Source: Rhodosporidiobolus odoratus
Lineage: Eukaryota > Basidiomycota > Microbotryomycetes > Sporidiobolales > Sporidiobolaceae
Length of the DNA stretch: 64,000 nucleotides
Reading direction: 5' to 3'
NCBI GenBank assembly: GCA_034387635.1
Contig: JAOANU010000015.1
Location: 310,001-374,000, forward strand
This document shows, in pieces, positions 11,520-22,457 of the stretch. The notes under the pieces were generated by a model, which was not told the DNA's origin, made no database searches, and saw only the letters and a list, made by a program, of their open reading frames with translations. The translations under genes were made by a program, and so were the position numbers. Within the stretch, counting starts at the first letter, position 1. Each line of letters starts with the position of its first letter.

Positions 11520-11784
11520 GCATGAGAAGCTGCCCGTATTGGGCATGCACTCGATCGTAGAGAAGCCAGTGGTCCGGGACGGTCAGATCGTCATTCGTCC
11601 GATTATGGCGAGTTTTTTCGGCCTCTCTACGCAGTTTAAACCCTTCTTACACTTTTCCCTCCCCCAGGTTGTCGCTCTAACTTACGATCACCGTCTCCTC
11701 GACGGTCGCGAAGCCGTCACCTTCCTCGTCCGCGTCAAGCAGCTCCTCGAAGACCCCCGCCTTTTCGCCCTTTACTGCTCATAA
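11520..11784 (+). pseudogene. C-terminal fragment of a second KGD2-like gene
   Basis: Reads [19 protein letters not shown], then [20 protein letters not shown] and a stop at the expected end of the E2 catalytic domain, closely matching the last third of KGD2 at 5470-5734. The active-site His and Asp are present, but nothing recognisable as the lipoyl domain or upstream catalytic segments precedes it on this strand. A 60-nt insert (11608-11667) with a gcgagt donor-like start and cccccag end sits between IM and VVALTYDH, where KGD2 has no intron, whereas the KGD2 intron at 5607-5669 is absent. It therefore looks like part of a diverged paralogue rather than a fresh copy. Reading frame is open; whether it is expressed is unknown. 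Confidence 0.82.
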
Positions 11785-13226
11785 GCCTTGTTCACCCCGC
11801 CGCACCTTTCTCCATAGTCCTCCGCACCTACTATCCACGCTACTGTACCTCTCTCTACTATCTACCTATCCCCACCCTACGCCGGTCACCACACACCCCC
11901 GTCCGGTCCCTCTTCTTGACCACCTTCTTCCTTCACCGTATCTCTACTACTCCTCCTCCTTGGCCTCGGCCACATCTCTCAAGACGATCTCATCGCAATG
12001 TAGTATCAATGACGCACCGAGCCGGAGAGAGAGTGCAGTCAGGAGTAGGAGGACCTTCTCGTTCCCTCCGACTAATTGCACCATCTTATTTCGATGGGAC
12101 TATGCATCTACTTGGCTGTGCGTGCCGCGGCCAACGCGATCATTTGCTGCGCCCTTTCCCTTCCAAGTGAATGTCTCTCCCTCGGTGGAGGCTCGTACTA
12201 CAACAGTCTCGCCAGAGGTTTCTGCTCCCTGGTGGCCGGTACTTGGTGCACACCATAGGTAAGCACACCCTGATTGCCTTTCACCTTCTCGCCAACTCGA
12301 CTGACATCTGTTGCCGCAGCACCGTCTGTTCCCAGCTCTTCCCAATTCTGCTCACTTGCACCAGCATGCTTCGCCGCAAGTGTCTTCCCTGATCTAGCCA
12401 TTCCGCGCTGTTTTTGACGACCAAGGATTGTTGCAGAATCAAACTTCCTTCGCTAAGTCTCGAAATGTTCCGCTCTCCGTGTTCGCGCGTCTCTTCCTCC
12501 TGCGACGAGGCAGTAGAGGCGCTTTCCGTGATGGCGACCATTGCCGACAACCATAGCAGGTGATGTACAGTATGCAAGGGCGGCTTCTTCGAGGCCTCGA
12601 CGAGATGTGCACTACGCCATCCCAACGGGAAGGTGCGTTCTTTGCCCGCTTCTGTTCAGATCCCTTTTCTTTCTCCTTTCTCGGCAGCATGTGCCCCTTT
12701 CGTCAAGTCAACAGAATGACGCTGATATCTTGTATGCAGCACGTCTGGATTGGACACTGAGTGGGTATCGTCATTGACAGCCTTGCCAGACCAGTCGCTG
12801 CTCGGAGACGTGAGAAGTGCAGAGTGCGCGAGGGAGGAGCGCCAGAGAAGGCGATCGATACAGCCGGAGGGCTCGGGTCCGTGAGGTGAATATTTCTCAG
12901 CAGGGGCTTGAGTGCGAGGAAGGCGGGGGGGTCTCGATAAGACTAGTCGAAGCATACTTTTGCAAAGCCCTGTCTCTTCTGGCACTCTACTTCACTGCCT
13001 CACAGCCAATACACTCTGTGTCACTCTGTCCTCTATCCGCCTTTCTGCTCGGACACCCATGCCAGACCGCTTTCCCAGCGGAACAGTCAACCATTGCAAC
13101 GTACACCTGAACTTTGGGCCGATCCCTTGCCTTGTCGAACTGCAATCATCTCGCCCGGCCTCTGCTTACCGACAGTCTTCTGCATGATATGGCTGTCCTT
13201 CGCCGCCGACGACTTCTCGATTTCAG
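11785..13226. other. Stretch between the two KGD2-like relics
   Basis: No gene supported. Short open stretches exist on both strands (for example plus strand 12076-12258, hydrophobic) but none has splice partners or family features. I looked for the missing lipoyl and central catalytic segments of KGD2 here and did not see them. Confidence 0.4.
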
Positions 13227-13480
13227 CTCACTTTTGAAGACATGACCGGCGGAGCCTTTACCCTGTTCGTCCACTTTTTTCTCCTTCAACCCCTCCCTCC
13301 CTTTCTCTCTTCTTCGCGTCTCGTAGCCCACTCCACCTCTCCGCATCATACTCTGCCTGCCTCCGCACTCCCTGGCTCGACCCCCGCGAGTTTGGACCTT
13401 GCCATACTGATTATTCCCTCAAAAAAGCTCGAACGGGGGCGTCTTTGGGTCGCTCTGGGGTACTCCCATCCTCGATTCCC
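13227..13480 (+). pseudogene. Internal fragment of a KGD2-like gene, out of order
   Basis: Corresponds to KGD2 exons 6-7: LTFEDMTGGAFTL, an intron beginning gttcgtcc, then [15 protein letters not shown] and decay after that. KGD2 itself reads [13 protein letters not shown] and [15 protein letters not shown] with the intron at the same place and the same gttcgtcc donor. In the protein this segment lies N-terminal to the piece at 11520, yet here it is 1.4 kb downstream on the same strand, so the relic has been rearranged. The acceptor is weak (aaaaaag). No complete coding path remains. Confidence 0.8.
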
Positions 13481-13911
13481 CTCGTATGACTCCCAATGCG
13501 AGCTTGTCACCTGTCCTGCGGCCAGGTGTCTGTGCACGCTGTGTTGATTTGCTATGCTACTGGCACGCGCCGAACACTTCGTCCCGGGGTTTTCTCTCAA
13601 CTGTGTAATCTTCTACCACGGCACCAGCCCTCCTGCCCTAGTCTCCTTCTCGGGTGCTCTAGCCGTATTCGAGTGGCTGAAAGGAGAGTAAGAAAGGCTT
13701 CACGGAGTCGCGGTCGAAAGAACAGCGAAAGAAAGTCGAAAGTCGTCAGATAGACCTTTGACAGGCTCGTAGCTGGGAAACCCCTAACGGGACGTCGTGC
13801 TTACTCTCAATCGTTCAGCTCTCCCTCATTTGCATTTGCGGCCAAGTCGCTTCCACCTCTGCCGAATCCGAACTTCCTCATCAACACCTCAATACTCATA
13901 CACACCTCGAT
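13481..13911. other. Upstream region of the small membrane-protein gene
   Basis: No gene seen. It holds the decayed end of the KGD2-like fragment and presumably the promoter of the gene starting at 13912; no promoter motif could be picked out with confidence. Confidence 0.4.
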
Positions 13912-14778
13912 ATGATTCCTACAGCACCTCGAATGGTACATTGTGCTTCCATGGTCGTACTGAACCTCGCTGGACGTCTACTGACCGCGGTTCCTTCCCG
14001 TCCTCCTCATCGTCTCATCTCTTCTCTCATCAATATCATGAATACGACACCAACAGGGCGGCGGCGCGCAATTCCCTTACCCGAAAGTGCGTGCTGCTCT
14101 CCTTCCTGCTCGCGCCGCACACGAGCTGATTCCACTTGCGAGCGCAGGAGGTCTGGTCCCCCGCCGGAGGCTGGTGGACTCGTCCCAGAAACTGGAAGTC
14201 GTCGACTGGACTCGTCTTCCTCGGAGTTGGGTTGGCAACGTACGGCGTATGGAGCTTGAGCGCGGAGAAGGAGGTATGTCGGTGTTTCGCCTCTTCAGTT
14301 TTCTTCTTCCTGTGCGAATGTCGGTCGGCTTGCGAAGGAGATGGTCGAATAGGTGGCAGGCACTGACGCTTGCATGGTCTCCTTTGCACCTATAGTTCCG
14401 CCACACCGCTCCTACTCGCCCTATTCCATCGCAGATGGTGCGTTCCATTCTACCTCGTTTTTTTTTTCTTTCCTTTTCGTTGCCCCTATCTCTACCGCGG
14501 CGTCTGACTGATTCATGCGTCCTTCTATTGTACTCCACCCCGCAATCTCGCTCAACGCCCTCTCCCTTCGATTCTGCACTCGTTTGCTTATACTTACACC
14601 GTCGCCACGCCTACGATACGGCGTCCTTTCTTTCCGTCTCTCCTCCGACTCGCCTGCCTCCGCTCTCGCATATGACGCGACTATCAACTCACAGTGGGCC
14701 AAGCAGTTCAAGTCGGGCGAGATGGGTGTGCGGGATGAGACGGAACTCGGAGGCAAGCCGGCGCCGTCGTTCCACTAG
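13912..14778 (+). CDS. Small single-span membrane protein (about 101 aa), probably mitochondrial
   Basis: Five exons join in phase: 13912-13935, 14057-14086, 14148-14273, 14396-14437, 14695-14778. The product starts MIPTAPRMGGGAQFPYPKEV, continues with the Trp-rich SPAGGWWTRPRNWK, one membrane span TGLVFLGVGLATYGVWSLS, then a charged tail with RPIPSQMWAKQFKSGEMG. This layout (Trp/Pro-rich N-terminus, one helix, PIPS motif) resembles small accessory proteins of the mitochondrial inner membrane conserved in fungi, but I cannot give a name. Exons 1 and 2 encode only 8 and 10 residues, so simple ORF searches miss the start. Conservation of the WSPAGGWW and PIPS motifs in other fungi would confirm the model. 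Confidence 0.75.
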
Positions 14779-15023
14779 GGCTGATAGTTGTGCAAAAGAA
14801 CGGGGCATGAGACATTCTGGCCAGACTTCTGGTTGCTGAGAGACACTCCGGAACGGCAAGCGAGATACTGCATTCTGCTCGTTCCTTCCTCGCAGCCTTC
14901 TCGCGGTGCGGGAAAGTCAAGGGAGAGAAACAACAATGTTTGCTGTATCGGCGAGTAAAACAAGCTAGGCTAAGTGCCTTCCTACGACTAGTTAAGCAAC
15001 ACACACTCGACGGAATCCACCAT

Positions 15024-18000
15024 TCATTCATCCTCCTGCTCTTCGTCATCCTCTCCCTCATCCTCCTCGCTGCTATCTTCGTCCGGCTGCCCCTGCCCAG
15101 CTCCTTGTGCGGGAGACTCGCCCTGCGACTGCATTTGCGCACCAAGGGACTGGAACCTCTGGGCGTAAGCTTGTCCCATCGCAAGGTGACGCTGCTGAGC
15201 CGATGGGGGCGAAATAGGCAGAGGTGGAAGGGCGTCGTACGGCTGGTGCTGGTGCTGCTGCTGCTGATATTGGTGCTGCTGCCCAAAATGCGGGAGAGGC
15301 GGGAGGGCCGGTGGCCCCGGTTGTCCCATAGGCGAATGTGAATGCGAGTACGCAGCAGAGCCCCCGGGAGGAGCCTGCAAGACGGACGGCATCGTCATCG
15401 GGCTACCACTCTGGCCACCGTCGAAGGAATAGGGAAGCTGCTGCAGCGGGAGAGGGGTGCCATTCGATCGAGCGCGTTTTGCAGAGGATGAGGCAGAGTT
15501 TGGGGCGGGAGAGTCGTCGGCCTGGGCTTTGCGTTTCTGGACGCGAGCGGCGCCGATTCCGCGGTCTATGACTTTGCGAGGTCGGTCGTGACCATGCGTC
15601 TTGTAGTACAAGCTACGCGGGGTAAGGCATATCCGTCAGCTACGGTAAAGACGAGATGAGTGGTGAGGGAAAGAGACGGACCCGCAAGAGTTGCACAACT
15701 GCCTCCCTTGATCGTCCCGCCTGAACAGCGGCGAATCGCTCGTCCCACAATTCCCGCACACCGCCGAGCTCGAGTGCCCCTTCACGCTCGGCCTCTTCTG
15801 GTTCCTCGGCCGCTGCGGCGTTTCCTGGTGCGGGTAATGAGCGGTAGAAGTGCTGGGCATGGGTGGTGCAGGGAGGGCGCTCAAGTCGAACGACGGGAGA
15901 GGAGGGAGAGGCGGATAGCCAACCGGTTCTAGCAAGCCAGCCTGTGTCGTCGCCGGGCTGTCGAAGCGGTCAGCGTCTACTGCACTCGCGCCATCGCTCG
16001 TGTCGGGCGTTTCGATGCGGAAGTTGGAGCTCATAGCCGAGGCCTCCTGTGTGTGCATGTAGGCTGAGAGAGGGTCATGAGATACGGCCGGCGATTGGGT
16101 GTGGGTGTCGGATTGCGAAGTGGGAGGAAGAGGCTGCTGCACAAGAGGGGCTGAAGGGGTGGCCGCCGAAGGTACTGGCGCGGGGGCGACGGCGTCAGCG
16201 TCAGACGGAGCAGGTTGAGTAGGTATCGGCCACGACGGAGGAGGAACGGCTTCCTGCGCGGGAGCGGACTCCGTGGCGGGTGGGGTAGTTGCGGTGGTAG
16301 AGACAGACGGCGCTTCATTCCCCGATGATAAAGCGCCATTCCCGTTTCCCGACTCGGCATCCTGCTCGTCCTCCGCTGACGCTGCCTCGCCGTTGGCCGA
16401 CCCTTGGGGTGCTGTTCCGTCGTCTATAGGAGCCTGGGCAGTGGCAGTGACACTGTAGCCGTCCGTAGTCATCGACGCGGGCAGACCGTAGACGTATGCC
16501 TGCGAATGACCTACTCCGCTGGTACCGTTAGCGTAGGATGTCCCAGAAGGTTCGGCGTAGCTGGCGGAGGCGGGCGGGGCGTCACTAAATGAGGGCGCGA
16601 AGTCCGGCAATTCCAGTCGCGCGTCGGCAGCAGCGGCGGCGACGTTGGTGAGAGCTTCGAAAGCGGGGTCGAGTCCTGAAGAGGTGGAGCCGAGATGCGG
16701 AAGATTGGGGAGATTGCCCAACTCGGGGTAGAGGAAAGGTTCGAGCTGAAGGTCGTTCGGGTAGAAGGCATCGGCGAAAGCTCCTGGTTGTTGCAGCGAG
16801 TCCGAAGTGAAGGAAGGGAGCGGCGGGAGAGACTCGGAGAAGGATGGTAGTTGAGGTAGGTCGGGTAAGACGGGGACGGTGGGAAGGGCTTGGGAAAGAG
16901 GCGTGGCTGCTGGTAGAGCTGGCAGAGCTGCGAAGTTACCAGAGTTGGACGTCCTGGGGCCAGCGGCGGAAGCTGCTTCGTAGGAGAGGTCGTCAAAGTA
17001 CGCAGCGTCGTTCGGCACGTAGGAGCCGGTCCTGCGCTTCTTGGTCGCCTTCTTCACTGGCTGAGGCGAGTCGAGCTCGAATCGCTTGGGCGGATTGCGT
17101 ATGCGCTTCGAGGGGAGAGGGGCCTCCTCTACGGGTAGCGCAGGGAACGGCTCCATCGCTTCAAATGCCATCTCATACTGAGGTTCCGGCTCATAGAAGG
17201 GCTCCCTTGTCAACGCCGGCTCTGTCCGCCGTTTCCTCGCAGGCGGTTTTGCAGCGGACCTCGATGGTGCTGGCGGAGCAGTCTCTTCGATGACGGCGCT
17301 GAGAAGCGAGGGTCGGGTCGCTCGACTAGGACGAGGAGGCGGAGGTGGCGGAGGCGCGGGAGGTTTCGGTTTGAGAACAGGCTCGACGATGGCGTCAAGC
17401 CGACGGCCCTGGCGAAGAGGCAAAGGTGCGTCGGGGTTCTTCGGCACCTTACTCGTCCGCACATACATCTGCAGAGCCGTCTGTAGAGAGGAGAGATGGT
17501 CAGCTTATCTGACAGACGAGAGTGCCAGGGTCAGACGAACAAGCTTGGAAGCCTGGTCTCGTGCCCCGAGATCGTAGGTTTTGCGCTCGGCGTGGGAGAA
17601 GTGATGGTCGGGGCACCAAATGCACGGGAGAATCTGACCTGCAAGTTCCAGAGAGGGTTAGAACCCAAGTGGGGCGATGCTCGGAGAAGCTCGGCATACC
17701 CTCTTCCTCCTTAAACTTGACGGTCACGAGGTCCTTTGGCGGGCGCTTCTTCTTCTGTACAGCCTGCACCTCGAACGCGAACTTGTAGCTCGACGCCCAG
17801 GCGCAAGAGACGTGGAAATGCTTGTCGCAGTCTTCGCATTTGACGGTGCAACCAATCTCGGAGTTCTTGCAGATGAAGCATTTCTGAAGGTGAGAGATAT
17901 CAGACTGCGTGAATATCGTAACAGAGGGGCTCGAGCTCACCTCCGTGATTCGCTTTCTCGGTAGAAGCGGGAAGCCTTCGACGGGGCTGACGACGGAAGG

Positions 18001-21000
18001 CTCTCCAAGCAGAAGCTCGCGATGCCATACGGCGCAGAGAAGGTGGACGTAGCTGCGAGACTTTTTGTCAGAATCGCGCTGGGGCAACACAGCCAGCTGG
18101 CGACGTACTTGTTGAGCTCAGTCGGCTTCATCAGCCCGAGGGCCGTCAAGGGAGCGGGACCGGTCTCTTCAGCATGCTTCGGCAGAGGAGGCGGGCAAAG
18201 CACGCAGTGCGGGTGCTGTCGGACGGAAAGAGGTTGTTCAGACTTGACGTAGAACGAGAGGGAAGGTCTTGGCTCACAAGAACAAGCGGCTTTCGTCGTT
18301 TCTCACGGTCGCACATGTCGCAAAGCCATTCTTCGTAGGGCACCTCGCCTTCAGGCAGACCGTAGCAGGCTGCAACACGCAGAAAGGTAAGCATTGCCAG
18401 TTCCTGATGCGACGGGGAAGAGACGTACCCGCATGAACAGACAGAGTACACTTGTCGCACTGGAAGCGGGTCGTCTTGGGCTCGTAGCGCTTGCACAGGA
18501 GACAAGGCTTTGGCTGGATGACCGGTTTCGGCGGAGGTGGAGTCGGTTCTTTCGGTTTGGCGGCCTCGATAGCAGCGGCGGCCTGCAGGTAGAGCTGACT
18601 GAGTAAGCAGGACGAGGTGAGAATGGAAACAACAGCCCACCTCCTCGGCAAGCCTTGCTTCTTCCGCAGCAATCCGCTCGAGCTCTTTCTTTGTCGGCTG
18701 CTTCGGTGTAGGGACTGGCTTGAGCTCGTCGCCGTAAGGCGGGTACTGCGCGCCGTCTACCAGGAACAGAACCTACGTCAGCAACAGCAGCAATAGAGAT
18801 TGGCGAAGGGGGCACACAATGCCTATAGCGGATTCCGCAATCTTCGCACATGACGAGCGGGCTGGGCTTGACATCGAGTTCGCAGACATTGTCGGGGCAA
18901 TAATACCACTTCTTCGAGGTCGTCTCGGCGCAGATAGCACAGAAGCGGTTGCGCTTCTGAGCCAGGGAGGTGGGCTGGCCGCATACCGATCCGTTGTCGT
19001 CGTCTTCTTCGTCAGCAGCTTCATCGCGAGCGACGGCCCGAGTCCGCTTCTTGGACTGACTTGGCGCTCTTCGGACGCTACGAGTCGCGGCGGCGACTTT
19101 CTCCTCGGGCTGTGTCGGCTCGTCTTCTTGCAGCTTGTGCCTACGGTAGCTCTGGGTCAGCGTAAAACGGGCAAAAGAGAAAGAGGAGGAAAACGCACCC
19201 GATGTGAACGTAATAACGCTTGACCACGTCCGACATCTTCTTCGTCTCGATATGCGAAGCGATCTCAGCGATATCGTTGCTGTGCTGGTCCGCCCCCTCG
19301 GCAAGCTTTCGCCTTTCCTCCTCGTTCCAGCTCGCATGCCCCATCGATGACAGCGTGACCTTGCGCAAAGCCGCAATGGTGGCCGGGACATTGCCGTCGT
19401 TCGTGACGATGAGCTGGACGGCGCGGTTGAGGAGATCAACGCCAGCGTTGCTGTAAGCCTTGAGTCGCTTTGCTTCGTAGAAGAGGTCGTCGACTATGTG
19501 CAGACGTCAATCAGCGGGCGCCTTCGAAGAAGAGAGGATGGTCAACCCACGGATGTTCTCGTCGATCTGAGTAGTTGAGCGCCAGATGACCTGGATAGCC
19601 TCCTCCTCACCACGGGGTGGAACGTCGTTTTCTGTTGTGCGAGGTCATCAACGGCGACCATAACAGCGAAAGAAAGGCACACGCACGCTTCGCCCTCTTT
19701 GTCTTCTTCTCCTTCTCCTTCTCTTTGTCCTTCTCTCCTCTTCCCATAGGCGTCGATGCCCTACTCCGCTTCGGCTGGAAGTATACCCGCTGTTCCGGCG
19801 GCGCTTCTTGCTGTCCCGTAGCAGGATCCCATAGAGGAACGTTGCATTGGAACTTATTGCCGAGACGCTGTTAAAGTGACGAAGCATGAGTAAGGCTAGC
19901 GACGTACACAGAGGGAAAGGTGGACAAACTGTTCGAACTCGTGGGAACAGCGAGTCGTGCGGATCTGAAATGAGGAGGATCAGCACAGACATCGACAATC
20001 CGGAGGGACAGAATGTACCGAGAACACTGTACGCATTGGTGTGCATCCCTAGAAGAAAGTACCAAGATAGTCAGCGAGAACGCCGGTGCAGAAAGATGCA
20101 GAAAGGACCAACCGAAGTAACGGAAAGGCCAGCCGTTCATGGTGTGCCATTCGCGAGGATCTGTCCTCACTCCGGCTTCGACTGTGACAGGCGGAAGCAG
20201 CGTAAGTTTTCGTGCGATTTTCGCCAAATCGACCTTCTCAGCACGCACCTTCACGGGCTTTTCCCTTCCCCTTCTGACTCAGCACCTGCGGAGCCTTCGG
20301 ATCATACATGCCATGCACTCGATTGAACCCCTCGGCGGCTTTGCGAACGGGAGGTGGACCGAATCCGGTCTCGGCGTAACCTTCTACTTCTTCGTCGTGC
20401 GCCAAGGTGCAGGGAGCGCAAGACCAGGCGTAGCCGGCTTTGGGCTTTGCGGCGAGAGGTGGGTCGAGGCAGTTGAGGTGGAAGACCCGGGCACAGCGTG
20501 CGCAAGTAACGGATTCGGGGCTGGAAGGCAGGAACTGTGAGCAGAAGACGAGACTCGAGGTAAGGTACAGACTCACTTTGCAGCCCATCTTGAGCAGACG
20601 CAGCAGCCACGCTGTGCATCGGACAGCTCGCCACCGGTTCCAACCTCGCACAGGACGAATTCGAAGTTTTCGTTGAGGTGCTTGACGATGTCAGCTGCAG
20701 ATGGAAAAGTTCAGCACAATTGTGAACTAGGCGAGCAGGATGACATACGAGGCGCATTCTTGACTTTGTAGGTTGGCACCGAATCGAAGTAGCGGTGCAG
20801 GTAGCGGTCGTACAGCTGCAGAAAGAAAAGCACAATCAGCGCGGTCTTGCTTCGACAGCGAAAAAGCAAACGCACCTGATGCCAGTAAAAAGTGTCCGGT
20901 TGCCTCTTGTAGTACTCGAGATTTTCAATGTGCTCCCGATGCATGACCGTGCAGGTCCCCCTCACATACTCAGCGGGTACGACGTCGGAATGGAAAGATG

Positions 21001-21411
21001 CGACGAGAACGCGGTGATCTGCCACATAGCGATTCGATATGTCGCGTGTCCGGAAGTAGTAGTTGACGCGCAGGCGGAGTTTGGACGTGTCGGGGCCGAT
21101 GAGCTTGCGGTCTTTTGAAGTAGAGGGAGTCGCTTCGCGGGCGGGCGGGGCGGTAGCTGGCTGCAAGATCTCGAGAATGCGTCCGACGAGGTATGGCTCA
21201 CCGTCGCGATCCTCCCAGGGTGCTGAAACATAGATATGATCTAAGTAAACGAAGGTAGGGTAGTGTTGCGAGATGAGCGGATTGTGGAGGGTTAGCGAGG
21301 TTCTCTCGGTGCTGATGAGGGGAGAGACGCACCATTCTTTTGTAGCGATCGGTGGTTGAAGACGAGTGGACCACTTTCAGTCACTTTGGCGGAGCGGTTC
21401 GCGCGTGGCAT
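15024..21411 (-). CDS. SNT2: SNT2-type chromatin reader (BAH, PHD, SANT, PHD-ePHD, GATA finger)
   Basis: Large multi-exon gene. Domains in order: BAH (YFRTRDISNRYVADHRVLV ... RQPDTFYWHQ, exon 20876-21222); a PHD finger (CARCARVFHLNCLDPP, near 20440-20520); a second BAH-like or linker part (DPREWHTMNGWPFRYFG); a helical region and SANT-like domain (ASWNEEERRKLAEGADQHSN, near 19300); a zinc-binding segment near 18900; PHD (CLLCKRYEPKTTRFQCDKC, near 18480); extended PHD (HLLCAVWHRELLLGEPSVV and CFICKNSEIGCTVKCEDC, 17700-18230); a long Pro/Ala-rich region; and a GATA-type finger (VCGNCGTSDSPLFRRDDQ then LCNSCG, intron, LYYKTHG). This is the layout of fungal Snt2, a subunit of histone deacetylase/demethylase complexes with Rpd3 or Lid2. 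Start 21411 (MPRANRS) is preferred; an in-frame Met at 21627 is possible. The exact junction near 20260 is uncertain. Confidence 0.9.
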
Positions 21412-22457
21412 GCTTGCTGAGAGCCAGCAGGCGCGGCGGGGCGAGGGTGGGTGAGGAGGGACGGAACGGTGCAGAGTGGTGTTTGCGGCGTGTTTGGGCG
21501 CGCGAAGGGTTCTAGAGTAGCCGGCTCGAAGGCCTGCAAGGTAGCAAGCAGCCCAGTTGTTGGCCGAGAGGGACAGCGCGAGGTGGGCAGAGGGAGAGCC
21601 TACAGCAGCAGGCGAAGGCAGACTCATGCTTTCGCACTTTCATGCCGCTCTTTCGCCGTACAGCTTATCAGACCTGCTCTCAGGGCTGATCGATCCTGTG
21701 TCGCGGCGCTCGTGAAAGCGGCCGGAAGCAGAACTTTGCTGAGAATGCTCAATCGATGCAAAAAATGAAGAAATGGGGGTCTCGGTCACTTGATTCTGCC
21801 AATTGCAACGGAGGTACGTCTACTGAGGAGCGTTCCGGACGGAATGACGAAGCCCGAACTATGCCTTAGATGAGAGAGAACGAGAAAGGAAGATCCTCCC
21901 GCGAACGAGGGCGAATGCTGCTGGTCGGGGTGCGTCCTCCTTGACAGTCCCACTGTGGCACCATATCTCGCCATTTCAGACTCTGTGTAGACGTTTGTAG
22001 CCATGCAATGCTGTATGACCACTCTGCTCGCAAAGCAGGTGAGGGAGAATTGACGCAGGCGAGATATGCTGTCACGGCCCGGCCTTGCTGACAGGCGTGC
22101 GATCGCTGAGAGATGGGACAAGATCGTGCTGATACCTGCGTTGCGTCGTCCAAGGGTACTCGGCGTTGAATAATGAGGGAATGTAGGCAATGTAGGATTG
22201 ATGTAGGACGATGGGGGAAGTGTCGGGGCAGAGAGGGGCGAAAGGGTGAGCTGTAGGCGACAGTATAGGCTTGAAAGGTGCCCAGGACTGTGGAACCTGA
22301 GTCGTCACTCCTGCGGAACAGCCTAGCAGTGAAGGACGGAGAGCTGACCTCAGCGAGCCATTTCATCAGAGAACAGTCCGCACTCTTTGCACAGCAATCA
22401 ATACTCAGACCAGCGACTCGCTGAGCTCGATCGGCTCGTCTCCAGTCCACCAACAAT
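21412..22457. other. Divergent intergenic region between SNT2 and the SLC35F-like gene
   Basis: About 1 kb with no supported gene; it should carry both promoters and 5' UTRs. An open 234-codon stretch on the minus strand (21866-22570) overlaps the first exon of the next gene in antisense and has no protein-like features. Confidence 0.5.

Noticed and set aside
12076..12258. Short hydrophobic open frame between the KGD2 relics
   Set aside because: No splice partners, no recognisable family, and composition expected by chance in this stretch.
10297..13911. Transposon insertion as cause of the KGD2 relic rearrangement
   Set aside because: I saw no terminal repeats, target-site duplications or transposase/reverse-transcriptase motifs in this stretch.
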